The notes below the pieces were generated by a model. It did not search any database and was not told the DNA's origin. It saw only the letters and a list, made by a program, of their open reading frames with translations. From Spirochaetales bacterium (GTDB taxonomy: Bacteria; Spirochaetota; Spirochaetia; SZUA-6; RPPD01), in the NCBI GenBank assembly GCA_016930675.1, contig JAFGGG010000009.1:124001-188000 (forward strand): 64,000 nt of DNA. Direction: 5' to 3'. Both the position numbers and the translations under genes were made by a program. Positions 53,275 through 62,695 of this stretch are shown here, in pieces (position 1 is the stretch's first letter; every line of letters begins with the position of its first letter).

Positions 53275-55536
53275 ATGAAATGCAAAGAAATTTTGCAAAA
53301 TTCTCTTATTACTTTGGCTTGCCTCTGCTTTGTCATACAATTGTTTTTTTTGATGTGGCCCTATCCGGAATTTAATGAATTCGGGCAAAAACCGTTCAGT
53401 CTGCACATCTTGGACCGTAACGGCACAGTTATGCAGATTCTTGCTTTGGAAACCGGAGAAAGGCGCGAATATATTCCTCTCACCGATATCCCGCCTCTTT
53501 TGGTTGATGTTTTCATTAAGGCCGAAGACGCCCGTTTTTACTCACACGGAGGATACGATATTTTTGCGTTATTACGGGCCTTAGACCAAAACGTGCGGCA
53601 AGGTGAGATTGTTTCAGGTGCTTCAACCATTACTATGCAGCTGGCTCGCCTTATTTCTCCCCACGGATACGGTTATGCGGGAAAAGTACAAGAAATATGG
53701 AACGCCCTTTTCATAGAAGCCAGAATGAATAAAGATGCCATCCTTGAGCTCTGGCTCAACAGTATTCCGTTCGGTTATAAAGCAATAGGAGTAGCTTCAG
53801 CCAGTAAAATATTTTTCGGCGTACCTCTTAACAGGCTGTCGCCTGCTGAATTTGTTCTCCTCGCCTTAATCCCCCGCAGTCCGGTAAAATACAGTCCTTT
53901 TACCGGAGGTGAGGACGTTATCCGTGCTGCTTCTAACCTGGCGGAGAGGATCGGCCTTCCGATTACGGCCCAAGAAATCAAGATCGCATTAGAAAAGGCC
54001 CGGATCTACAGAAAACAGTTCAGCTGGCCGTTCTACGCGCCCCATTTTGTTAACTTTGTTGCAGAAAGAGTAACCTCCGCAGAACGCGCAGCAGGTCGTC
54101 CCATCCGCACATCACTTGATCTTGATTTAACCATTGCCCTGGAAGCGGCCCTGGCAGCCAAGATAGAATCCGCCTACACCCATCGCATCCATAACGGTGC
54201 GGGTATTATACTGGATAATGCCACGGGTGAGATCCTGGCGTATGTAGGATCCCAAGGATATTTCGACTCCGATTTCGGAGGTCAGATTGACGGCATCCAT
54301 ATCAGAAATCAACCAGGTTCCACTCTTAAACCTTACCTTTACGCGTTAGCGCTTACCAAAGGCTTTACCGCTGCCTCTGTGCTGCCGGACATTCCTTCTT
54401 ACTTCGGCGGTGAAGAAGTATACATCCCTTTGAACTTTAATGAGCGTTTTAACGGTCCCGTACGGCTGCGGGTGGCATTGGCGTCATCATTAAACATCCC
54501 CGCCGTGTATTTATTGGAACGGTTGGGTGTCAAAAACTTTACGGACACACTTATTGATGTGGGTTTCGATTCGATCAAAGACCAAACCTCCGTAGTAGGG
54601 ATAGGTCTTGCTTTGGGTAATGCGGAAGTATCTCTTTATGAACTGACAAAAGCATTCGCCCTCTTTCCCCGTGCCGGGAAGCTTCTACCGGTAACCTGGC
54701 GCAGACAAACAAACTTCGATCAGCATAACTGGATAAAAGGAAAGCAGGTATATGATCCCATAACCGCAGGTATTATCCGTGATATACTATCCGATAAAAC
54801 CAGCCGTGTTATGGGGTTCGGACCATATAACATCCTCAATACGGATTTTCCCGCCATTTTTAAAACAGGCACTTCAAATCAATTTAATAATATCTGGGCT
54901 ATCGGCGCGACACCGCGTTATACCATGGGAGTATGGATGGGTAATTTTTCCGGAGAAACCGTGATCGGAGCTCCCGGAAGTTCACTGCCGGCTCAGGTTG
55001 TAGTACAAATCTTGAAAGAACTTTCCGATCCTGATGACAATTTTCCAAACATAGAGAATGCTCAACAAATCGAAATTTGTACTCTCTCCGGCGGCAAAGC
55101 AACCCCTCTCTGTCCAAGCGTAATGCTGGAATATTTTCCTCCCGGTGTCCAACCTGAACCCTGTACCTATCATATTCAGATTAATGGCCAGATTGTGATA
55201 AATTATCCGCCGGAATACCAGATCTGGGCTGCGGAATCCGGATATTCGTTTGAAAATATCCCACAAAATCAAGCTGCGGAAAGTCTTCATATTGTACACC
55301 CCGGCAATGGTGCGGTTTTCTTTTTTGATCCCAGTATATCCCCGGAAGAGCAAGCCGTAAGCATTGAAGTTATTGATGTTGGTTCATTTCATCCCATAAA
55401 TCTCTTTTTAAACGGAAATCTTATCTCGACAGGAACCTCACCCCTTAAATGCAATGTACCTTTGGTTCAGGGATTATATACCGTATATGCTGAAGGAGTT
55501 AATGCTTCCGATCAAATCCAATTTGAAGTGCGTTAA
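53275..55536 (+). CDS. pbpC: penicillin-binding protein 1C
   Basis: 753 residues. N-terminal transmembrane helix, then glycosyltransferase family 51 (EDARFYSHGGYDIFALLRAL, GASTITMQLARLI, NSIPFGYKAIGVASASKIFFG), then a transpeptidase with Ser349 in PGSTLKP (S-x-x-K), S-x-N in ASSLNIP and KTG in FKTGTSNQ. Residues about 665-753 are the C-terminal domain special to PBP1C (BiPBP_C-like). Polymerises and cross-links peptidoglycan. Starts 19 bases after the alpha-2-macroglobulin stop. Confidence 0.95.
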   Translation: MKCKEILQNSLITLACLCFVIQLFFLMWPYPEFNEFGQKPFSLHILDRNGTVMQILALETGERREYIPLTDIPPLLVDVFIKAEDARFYSHGGYDIFALLRALDQNVRQGEIVSGASTITMQLARLISPHGYGYAGKVQEIWNALFIEARMNKDAILELWLNSIPFGYKAIGVASASKIFFGVPLNRLSPAEFVLLALIPRSPVKYSPFTGGEDVIRAASNLAERIGLPITAQEIKIALEKARIYRKQFSWPFYAPHFVNFVAERVTSAERAAGRPIRTSLDLDLTIALEAALAAKIESAYTHRIHNGAGIILDNATGEILAYVGSQGYFDSDFGGQIDGIHIRNQPGSTLKPYLYALALTKGFTAASVLPDIPSYFGGEEVYIPLNFNERFNGPVRLRVALASSLNIPAVYLLERLGVKNFTDTLIDVGFDSIKDQTSVVGIGLALGNAEVSLYELTKAFALFPRAGKLLPVTWRRQTNFDQHNWIKGKQVYDPITAGIIRDILSDKTSRVMGFGPYNILNTDFPAIFKTGTSNQFNNIWAIGATPRYTMGVWMGNFSGETVIGAPGSSLPAQVVVQILKELSDPDDNFPNIENAQQIEICTLSGGKATPLCPSVMLEYFPPGVQPEPCTYHIQINGQIVINYPPEYQIWAAESGYSFENIPQNQAAESLHIVHPGNGAVFFFDPSISPEEQAVSIEVIDVGSFHPINLFLNGNLISTGTSPLKCNVPLVQGLYTVYAEGVNASDQIQFEVR

Positions 55537-55685
55537 AACCCTCAATTATAATTACAGCATAAAAAACTGATGATATCTTAAATTTTACGATTGTTATTTT
55601 ACATGTATATGTTTATAATAATTTTGTACGGACTTAACAGGCAGGGAGTTAAAAGAAAGGAGTATCTGGAATATAAAAACACGTT

Positions 55686-56918
55686 ATGGAAAACAATTCC
55701 GAGAATATTAAGCGAATTTTACAACTTGAATGCGAGTTTAACCGGATACAGGACGTTGATATATTACTGGAAAGAATCCTTACCGAAGCGCGGAATATGT
55801 TAAACGCCGATGCGGGATCTATTTATATCGTAGAAGGCGATAAACTTGAAATAAAATTCTCTCAAAATGAAACCAAACAAAAAGAGCTGCCCCCCGGGCA
55901 AAAACTAATCTATTCTATCTTTAAAATAAACATTAATAAAAAAACAATATCCGGTTATGTTGCTGCTACCGGCGAGATCGTCAACATACCCGACGTATAC
56001 ACAATACCTGCTGATGCGCCATACCATTATGATCCAAGTTATGATAAATTAGCCGGATATAAGACAGGCTCAATGCTGAGTATTCCCTTAACCTCAAGTA
56101 CCGGAAAAACAATAGGTTTGATTCAAATTATAAATAAAAAGGATGCCAAAGGTAAGATCATCTCTTTTACAAAGGATGATGAGCTTTTAGTAATGCATTT
56201 TGCCAATAACGCTACGGTTGCGCTGCAACGCGCACAAATGACTCGTGCCATTATCCTAAGGATGATTAAAATGTCCGCTCTCCGTGATCCCAAAGAGACG
56301 GGTATGCATGTTAACCGGGTGGCCGGATATGCTGTGGAAATCTATGAAAGGTACGCCAATAAATACAAAATAACAGAAAAAGATGTGCAAAAAAACCGAG
56401 ATATTCTGCGCATGGCCGCTATGCTGCACGATGTAGGGAAAATAGCTATTTCAGATACTATCTTAAAAAAACCGGGCAAACTCAATAAAGTTGAATTTGA
56501 TACCATGAAAGGTCATACCTATCTGGGAGCCCGTCTCTTCATCGATAAGCAGTCGGAATTTGACGAAATAGCCACCCAAATAGCTTTGACGCATCATGAA
56601 AAGTGGAATGGGCAGGGTTATCCCGGCCATATCAATATAAATACCGGCAAAGCCAAAAAAAAGGATAAACATGGCAATGCCAAAGGACTCAAAGGGCAAG
56701 AAATCCCGCTATGGGGAAGAATAGTCGCTATAGCTGATGTGTATGATGCGCTTTCCTCAAAACGTGTTTATAAGGAAAAGTGGGAACAGGATCGTGTATT
56801 GGAAGAAATCAAGACGCTTTCCGGGAGCAGTTTTGATCCGGAATTAGTTACTATTTTCTTTGAAGTGCTTCCGCACATTAAACAGATATCTGACCGTTAT
56901 GCGGAGGAGAAAGAATAA
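55686..56918 (+). CDS. GAF-HD-GYP cyclic-di-GMP phosphodiesterase
   Basis: 410 residues. GAF domain (about 20-185, NADAGSIYIVEGDKLEIKF, SMLSIPLTSSTGKTIGLIQI) and HD-GYP (about 195-400: MLHDVGKIAISDTIL, HHEKWNGQGYPGHI, DVYDALSSKRVYKE). HD-GYP enzymes break c-di-GMP to GMP. In place of the short loop after GYP there is an insert of about 20 residues rich in Lys and Gly. The start is uncertain, as the nearest AAGGAG is about 25 bases upstream. Confidence 0.92.
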   Translation: MENNSENIKRILQLECEFNRIQDVDILLERILTEARNMLNADAGSIYIVEGDKLEIKFSQNETKQKELPPGQKLIYSIFKININKKTISGYVAATGEIVNIPDVYTIPADAPYHYDPSYDKLAGYKTGSMLSIPLTSSTGKTIGLIQIINKKDAKGKIISFTKDDELLVMHFANNATVALQRAQMTRAIILRMIKMSALRDPKETGMHVNRVAGYAVEIYERYANKYKITEKDVQKNRDILRMAAMLHDVGKIAISDTILKKPGKLNKVEFDTMKGHTYLGARLFIDKQSEFDEIATQIALTHHEKWNGQGYPGHININTGKAKKKDKHGNAKGLKGQEIPLWGRIVAIADVYDALSSKRVYKEKWEQDRVLEEIKTLSGSSFDPELVTIFFEVLPHIKQISDRYAEEKE

Positions 56919-56964
56919 TTCAAGACGTTCCCTGGAAAAGAAATTTTAAATTTGCATTGAACAT

Positions 56965-57783
56965 GTGGTTAACGTAGTGAATAATGTACAAACCGAAACA
57001 GTAAAGATTTATTTCATAGAACCCATCCATTTGATTTCAGTTGTCATTGATACTCTTATAAAATTAAACTTTGAAGCCTACTCGATTGAGGGTGCCTATA
57101 AAGAAAAGCTCATTTCCATTCTCAAAACAAATCCTCGTAACGTTATTTATATCTGTATTCTGGGAGACGCCAGTGTTGAAGAATGGCTCCACTATATCGA
57201 TGAGCTGCAGGTTATTAATCAAAGCCAAATTCAAGTGGGTGCGTTTATTTTTAATAAAATGCCGTTAGAAACAAGAACTCAATTTCTAGAGAGAGGTATC
57301 GCCACCATTCCCTTTGAACATCTAAAAAACGACACTCTTCAGACCTTAAAAAAAATACTTACTTATTTCGAGGCGGGCAGTAAAAAGAAATATGTGTCTG
57401 CGGCCACCTTTGGTATCTGTCAGGCATCATTCCAAATAAGGGGTCAGCCCAATCCCATCCAAACAGACATGCTTTCGCTCTCGGTATATGCTTTCTCTTG
57501 TTATATAAAAGAAACTGATAGAATGCAATTCGGACATGGAAATTTCTTTAACGAGGTTACTCTGCTTTTGCGCGGCAGAAGAGTAATTATCTCTGCCAAA
57601 TTTATGGGTTTCGGCAGAGAGAATCCGCAGATCGGTATTTTTAAGATTTATATGCCGTCTTCCCCGGGGTCTGTCAACCAGTATCACAACCAGCTTACAC
57701 AAGATGTTAAGAACAAACTTTATGACGCAATAAAATCATTTCTAAAAGACAATCTAAAAAAGAAACTGGACACAATTCAATAA
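56965..57783 (+). CDS. unknown two-domain protein, possibly PilZ-related
   Basis: 272 residues from a GTG start (a second GTG 12 bases later is possible), no clear Shine-Dalgarno. The N-terminal half (about 10-125) has alternating strand/helix order like a receiver pseudo-domain without the phosphorylation residues. The C-terminal half has a beta-rich pattern with DMLSLSVYAFSC near 165, similar in spacing to the D-x-S-x-x-G part of PilZ, but the R-x3-R motif is not present. Placement 47 bases after the HD-GYP gene fits a c-di-GMP effector; this is inference. No signal peptide. Confidence 0.45.
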   Translation: MVNVVNNVQTETVKIYFIEPIHLISVVIDTLIKLNFEAYSIEGAYKEKLISILKTNPRNVIYICILGDASVEEWLHYIDELQVINQSQIQVGAFIFNKMPLETRTQFLERGIATIPFEHLKNDTLQTLKKILTYFEAGSKKKYVSAATFGICQASFQIRGQPNPIQTDMLSLSVYAFSCYIKETDRMQFGHGNFFNEVTLLLRGRRVIISAKFMGFGRENPQIGIFKIYMPSSPGSVNQYHNQLTQDVKNKLYDAIKSFLKDNLKKKLDTIQ

Positions 57784-57843
57784 GCAGCCTGCAACCAGCC
57801 TTGCAGATGGTATAAAAGACGATATCTGCGGAATGCAGTTTGA

Positions 57844-58233
57844 TTATTTGCCGATACTTACCAGAACGGCAACATTGTACTGTTTGATATCAGCAAGATA
57901 TACCACAAGAGTAATTGTATTTTCATCAATCACAGAATAATGCATGATTATATCTTCGTCCCCTGCCTCTATGGTAAAGAAAGACTCTTCAGCATTCAGT
58001 TCATAACTCATTTCAATATCGCCTTCATCTTCATCCTCGGAAACCACGACAATTGTCTCATCATCAATAAATTTCCAGATTGCGCCGTCTCCTGCAGCTG
58101 GATCACACTCTCCGCCCTTCAAAATAAATTGCGGTACCAATCCCCATCTTCCCAACAGAGGATTTTCCGGGCCATTGGCAAAACATGCCACACTCACTAA
58201 AATACTCAAAGTACAAACCAATAACTTTTTCAT
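57844..58233 (-). CDS. small secreted protein, unknown function
   Basis: 129 residues from the ATG with AAGGAG 5-6 bases upstream; a longer upstream start is unlikely. Signal peptide (KKLLVCTLSILVSVACFA), then a beta-rich mature domain containing NPLLGRWGLVPQF, DGAIWKFIDDETIVVVSED and INTITLVVYL-like strands, the lipocalin-like pattern also present in the other small secreted proteins here. Strongly acidic. No family assigned. Confidence 0.65.
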   Translation of the reverse strand: MKKLLVCTLSILVSVACFANGPENPLLGRWGLVPQFILKGGECDPAAGDGAIWKFIDDETIVVVSEDEDEGDIEMSYELNAEESFFTIEAGDEDIIMHYSVIDENTITLVVYLADIKQYNVAVLVSIGK

Positions 58234-58330
58234 GGCATCTCCTTTTAGGCTTTTATCATTATAAATAAGTATAGTATCTGTGTTATAAAATCTCAAAATT
58301 TATTTGAAAAAACAGATTTTTAGGGACGGA

Positions 58331-58813
58331 TTAAAATTTATAGCCAAACTTGCGTAAAAGTTCCTTGCGGTTATTTTTATCCTCTGCTGTTTCCACTCCC
58401 TTTGGACAGAAACCGTCTACCACTCCCACGATTCCTCTCCCCTGACCGGTTTCCGCTACCAGCAGCTGTAAAGGATTGGCTGTGGCACAAAAAATACGAG
58501 CCACTTCCTGACATTGTTTAATTTGATTCAGCACATTGATGGGAAAAGCGTTTTTCATAATCAGATAAAAAGAGTGTCCCGCCCCGGCTGCGCCCGCACA
58601 CTTGGCTGCTTCGCTTACCAGTTGATCGTCATTGCCTTCTGTTCTAATCAGGCAGGGACCCGAAGCCTCACAAAAGGCCAGACCAAATTTCACTCCCGGC
58701 ACGGCTGAAATCATAATTTCAGCAATATCTTCTACGGATTTAATAAAATGAGTTTGGCCGACTATTATATTACAGTCTTTGGGAAGACGTACATCTACAA
58801 CAATAATATCCAT
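58331..58813 (-). CDS. adenosine-specific kinase family protein
   Basis: 160 residues, nearly the whole length conserved with the archaeal/thermophile family once named adenosine-specific kinase: VKFGLAFCEASGPCLIRTEGND, AAGAGHSFYLIMKNAFPINVLN, VARIFCATANPLQLLVAETGQGRGIVGVVDG, and LRKFGYKF. GGAGG 7 bases before the ATG. Its placement 19 bases after pheT suggests one operon. The physiological substrate is not well established. Confidence 0.85.
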   Translation of the reverse strand: MDIIVVDVRLPKDCNIIVGQTHFIKSVEDIAEIMISAVPGVKFGLAFCEASGPCLIRTEGNDDQLVSEAAKCAGAAGAGHSFYLIMKNAFPINVLNQIKQCQEVARIFCATANPLQLLVAETGQGRGIVGVVDGFCPKGVETAEDKNNRKELLRKFGYKF

Positions 58814-58832
58814 TTTAGAACCTCCAAAATAC

Positions 58833-60530
58833 TTATTTCATTATTTGATCAAGGTCTATTTCAGCAGTGGTACAAGGCATCCCGATACCCCAATTCTCAA
58901 GAATATCCGGATGAACCTCTCCCATAACACCTACAGATTTATCCCGGTAAAAAACCGTTGCGCATCTGCCCTTGATAAAACGCGGATCATCCACATCCTG
59001 TAACGTATAGTCTTTGCACAGATAGTAAAAAAGAGCGGATACCTTTGCGCTTATATCATTAAAGTCCGCCTCTCTATCTGAAAATAAAAAAGACAGATAG
59101 TTCTTTGTTTTGGAACCGTAATTTTCGTCTTTAGCTTTTAAGACTACTTTGCCTGCTTCAAAAATCAAATGAGGATATACCGCGTTACCGGATATGGCCT
59201 CAGAAGCCAAGAGGTTCGGAATAATTGAATTGCGTACCATTTCATAACTTTCGGTCATTGGATTGGCAATCTCAATAATGCTATCTTCCACCATCTTCAT
59301 TTTTTCTATAAAATCTCTTTTGGATCCAAGGTAATTGTAAATCATCTCCTGAAAACCCAATCCTATCATAATATCACGAACCTTACGGGAGAACTCTTCT
59401 TCTTCGGTCAATCGCCCCATGGTAAAATCCTCTGCCATAACAGGAGTGAAACTGGCTATACCTCGACCCATCATTATTTCTTCAACAATATCCACAGGAT
59501 GCATAAAATCATTCCGGTATACCGGAGGAAATAACGTGATTTTTTCTTTTTCCACAGTTACTTTATTGCCCATCTTTTCTATATACTTCGCGGCCTCTGC
59601 AGGTGAAAGCGTTTCTCCCAATAATTTATTTGCCTCTTGGATATCCAGCATTATCGGTTTTTGAAAATAAAACGGGGTAATAATTTCACTTCCCAATGGA
59701 GTTTCATAAGGATAACAGACTTTTACGGGTTTTATCTTAAAACCCGCATCGGCAAAATCACAGGCAGCGATAGACGCGGCAAGAACGAGAGTATACATAT
59801 CGGTGCCGGTAAGTTCCACAAAAACCTTACTGTCGCCGACTTCCACGGCTCCGATTTTCGCACTGTTTATTATGGGCGGAAAACTCAACACATCACCTTT
59901 ATTATCTTTTAGAAAGGGATACTTTTTATATTCTTTAACGATATACGCGTATTCCATACCCTTGGGGTGGAGAGTGAGGATTTCATTAAGATTACACTCT
60001 TTTTCCAAACCTAACGGAATAAATTTCGTGCTGAGAGGATCTGCAGCGATATAGTGGATCGGATACTCTAATTTTTCCGATCGATAAATACCCATAGCTA
60101 TGGTTTTGCGTTTGCTGCCGTAATTTCCGCATAGTTTTTCCTGCGATTGGATCAAATCGATAAGCAGTGCTTCGTCGATCGCAGGACCCTCGGCAACAAA
60201 AGCTGCAATGAAGGGTCTGATATGTTGTAACCCCATATCCACGAATATCACCCGATCGTCAACTTCCTTTTGCGCTTCCGGAGTAGAATAAAAGTCAAAC
60301 TGGGAAGGTTTACCGCCCAGATATACTTTTAACTGACGAGCCAGACCTAAAGTTGACCATAAATCCGGTCTGTTCGTATCGTTCAATTCGATTTTTAATA
60401 TTCCGTCTTCTTTGTTTACCTCATCCAACTCGGCTTTTGCCGCTTCCAAAACATCAATGAGTTCCGTATGATTCAGTTTTTTACCAAGAAACTTATGAAA
60501 AAGTTTTTCATGTACCTCTATTTTCGGCAT
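58833..60530 (-). CDS. pheT: phenylalanyl-tRNA synthetase beta subunit, archaeal/spirochaetal type
   Basis: 565 residues, much shorter than the roughly 800-residue beta subunit of most bacteria and equal to archaeal/eukaryotic and spirochaetal forms. Seen: NDTNRPDLWSTLGLARQL, B5-type VRNSIIPNLLASEAIS, DIVEEIMMGRG, and MGEVHPDILENWGI. It lacks the tRNA-binding EMAP and FDX-ACB modules of the ordinary bacterial chain. Begins 3 bases after the pheS stop; the Shine-Dalgarno AAGGAG sits in the end of pheS. Confidence 0.95.
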   Translation of the reverse strand: MPKIEVHEKLFHKFLGKKLNHTELIDVLEAAKAELDEVNKEDGILKIELNDTNRPDLWSTLGLARQLKVYLGGKPSQFDFYSTPEAQKEVDDRVIFVDMGLQHIRPFIAAFVAEGPAIDEALLIDLIQSQEKLCGNYGSKRKTIAMGIYRSEKLEYPIHYIAADPLSTKFIPLGLEKECNLNEILTLHPKGMEYAYIVKEYKKYPFLKDNKGDVLSFPPIINSAKIGAVEVGDSKVFVELTGTDMYTLVLAASIAACDFADAGFKIKPVKVCYPYETPLGSEIITPFYFQKPIMLDIQEANKLLGETLSPAEAAKYIEKMGNKVTVEKEKITLFPPVYRNDFMHPVDIVEEIMMGRGIASFTPVMAEDFTMGRLTEEEEFSRKVRDIMIGLGFQEMIYNYLGSKRDFIEKMKMVEDSIIEIANPMTESYEMVRNSIIPNLLASEAISGNAVYPHLIFEAGKVVLKAKDENYGSKTKNYLSFLFSDREADFNDISAKVSALFYYLCKDYTLQDVDDPRFIKGRCATVFYRDKSVGVMGEVHPDILENWGIGMPCTTAEIDLDQIMK

Positions 60531-60533
60531 ACC

Positions 60534-62084
60534 TTAACTCCTTCTTCGCAAACGTACCTGTTCGATATCGGCCTGAAACAAATCCCGAATATCTTTTAAA
60601 CCCAACGACATCAGCGCCATCCGGTCAATGCCCAATCCCCAGGCTAAAACCGGCACATCAATCCCAAGGGGAAGGGTAACTTCCGGTCTGAAAATCCCCG
60701 CGCCCCCCAACTCAAACCAACCGAGTTCCGGGTGTTTAATATGAACTTCCACAGACGGTTCTGTAAAGGGAAAGTAGCCGGGAACATACTTTACGTCTTT
60801 GGCACCCGCCACCTGTTCTGCGAACATTTTTAATAGACCCAAGAGCGTTTTTAAATTTACATTTTTCCCCAACACAATACCTTCGGTTTGATAGAAGTCT
60901 GCCAGATGGGTGGCGTCAACCTTGTCATAACGAAAGCACCTTACCACTCCGAAGTACTTACCGGGTATTTTGGCATTGACCAATGCTTTTGCCGAAAGCA
61001 CAGTCCCCTGACTCCTTAAAATGAGCTTTTTGGTAAACTGCTTGTCGAATGAATATCCCCACCCTCTGCTGCCTGTCTGCCAGCCGTTTTCGTGTGCGTG
61101 AGAAACCTGACTTAAATATGGTTCTGCGATTGTTTTTGCGTACTGAGGCTGTTTTATATAATACACATCATGAATATCCCTTGCCGAATGAAACTGCGGC
61201 ATAAACAAAGCATCACAATTCCAAAATTCGGTTTCCACAAGCGGGCCGTCATACTCTTCAAAGCCTAAAGAAATGAGTTTGTCCTTTAATTTATCCAAAA
61301 ACTCAACATATGGATTTTTTCTGCCCAAAAGCACTCTTACGGGGGGTGTATTAATATTGTAACTGCGAAAACCTCTTTGTTTCCATTCTCCGCTTTTTAA
61401 CACTTCAGCGGTAAGCACGCCGATTTCCTGTCCTGTGACGCCTTTTGTCTGTAAGGCTTTTTTGACCGCTTCTCCCTGTGTGGTAAGAATATATACTACC
61501 TTATCCCTTTCCAGCTGCTTACAGATACTCGATCCCGATCCGCGCTTTTTGCTTAAGGAAGCCGCTAATTTCTGTAAAGCCGGTGTAAGCTCAGTATCAG
61601 GCACGGATTTCTTTTCATGTAGCAGATCAAGCAGTGCCCTTAAATGCTTAAGCCTCTGATCTTTGGTTTTATCCGCTATATAAATGGCTTTGTCTTCATT
61701 CATGGCGAGCATTCCCTCTTTGGAGAGCAGGCCGAAGGTCGATCCCACATCCTTGTTGTCGATGTTCAGGTACTTAGCCGCATCGGGAAGAGTAAGCTTT
61801 TTTTCTTTTTCCAGCAGGGTTACAATTCTCTCCTCCGGAGTACCCTGTTTATAATATTCCTCTCCCATTTCAGTAATTTCATAAGAGATAATTGTAAAAC
61901 GTTCTAATTCCGCCAAGAGTTCCTTCATACTCAACCAGCTGAAAACCTGATTGCATTGACCTAAATTAAAGGAAAGCTCCTGCATCAAAATTTCCGCATT
62001 AAGCTTTTTTCCTGTTTCCACATGAAGCAACACCTTGATCTCCAACGGATGAAGTGTTTTAATGATTGTTTCTACTGCTTCCAT
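60534..62084 (-). CDS. pheS: phenylalanyl-tRNA synthetase alpha subunit, archaeal/spirochaetal type
   Basis: 516 residues with an N-terminal winged-helix region (about 1-220) typical of archaeal-like alpha chains. Class II catalytic motifs: motif 2 in KYFGVVRCFRYDKVDATHLADFYQTEG and motif 3 in LAWGLGIDRMALMSLG. Forms the heterotetramer with pheT and charges tRNA-Phe. First gene of the pheS-pheT-adenosine-specific-kinase run. Confidence 0.95.
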   Translation of the reverse strand: MEAVETIIKTLHPLEIKVLLHVETGKKLNAEILMQELSFNLGQCNQVFSWLSMKELLAELERFTIISYEITEMGEEYYKQGTPEERIVTLLEKEKKLTLPDAAKYLNIDNKDVGSTFGLLSKEGMLAMNEDKAIYIADKTKDQRLKHLRALLDLLHEKKSVPDTELTPALQKLAASLSKKRGSGSSICKQLERDKVVYILTTQGEAVKKALQTKGVTGQEIGVLTAEVLKSGEWKQRGFRSYNINTPPVRVLLGRKNPYVEFLDKLKDKLISLGFEEYDGPLVETEFWNCDALFMPQFHSARDIHDVYYIKQPQYAKTIAEPYLSQVSHAHENGWQTGSRGWGYSFDKQFTKKLILRSQGTVLSAKALVNAKIPGKYFGVVRCFRYDKVDATHLADFYQTEGIVLGKNVNLKTLLGLLKMFAEQVAGAKDVKYVPGYFPFTEPSVEVHIKHPELGWFELGGAGIFRPEVTLPLGIDVPVLAWGLGIDRMALMSLGLKDIRDLFQADIEQVRLRRRS

Positions 62085-62207
62085 ATCCTAAAACTCCACT
62101 CATTATTATAAGCTTTTAAATTGGTAACCTTTAAAAAACAAATTGTAAAGGGATTTAGCGTATTTTTTATCCCTCTTTTTTTGATTTAAAATGAAAAATA
62201 GCTATTT

Positions 62208-62474
62208 TTAACTGTCTTCTTCTAAAAAATCGATCTCATGATGAGCAGACTCCTGGACTTCTTCGAATTTTATTCCCTCATCAAGCAAGTTTTGAATCTT
62301 TTCCAGGGTAGGGGGGTCAACAGTAAACCCCACTTCTAGGGCATGTTTTTCTGAAACAGGGCGGGACATATCCTGGTTATCAAAAAAACCGCACGGTCCG
62401 TCAAAACATACTTTTTCCCCGGTGAAGACACACGTGCCTTTTATCGGCCGATCGACGATCATTAAATATATCAT
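62208..62474 (-). CDS. small Cys-containing protein, unknown function
   Basis: 88 residues from ATG 62474, 7 bases after AAAGG; a longer start at 62522 lacks such a signal. Three cysteines (GTCVFTGEKVCFDGPCGFF) in a cluster that could bind metal or form a disulfide, then VSEKHALEVGFTVDPPTLEKIQNLLDEG and an acidic tail. No signal peptide and no family recognised. Small cytosolic regulator or metal carrier are both guesses. Confidence 0.55.
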   Translation of the reverse strand: MIYLMIVDRPIKGTCVFTGEKVCFDGPCGFFDNQDMSRPVSEKHALEVGFTVDPPTLEKIQNLLDEGIKFEEVQESAHHEIDFLEEDS

Positions 62475-62695
62475 GTATGTACCTTTCAATATTATGCATC
62501 TACTTTCATAAACATATATCAAGAAGTTCGTATTATTTCTATGCCCATGATTGTTCGCAGATTACCAACATATGTTAACACAAAAAATGTTAATTTTCAA
62601 GTTGCGTATTAATGTATGAAATAGCTAATTTATTTCTTTACTGCGTTTACTCTGATATCGATAACTAGTATGTTAATTAATGAGTTAGGATCGGT

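Noticed and set aside
55591-55803. 70-codon frame overlapping the HD-GYP start
   Set aside because: Out of frame with a well-supported protein and without family features.
57789-57815. Hairpin between the PilZ-like gene and the secreted protein gene
   Set aside because: The 6-bp CTGCAA/TTGCAG stem has no T-run and is too weak to call a terminator.
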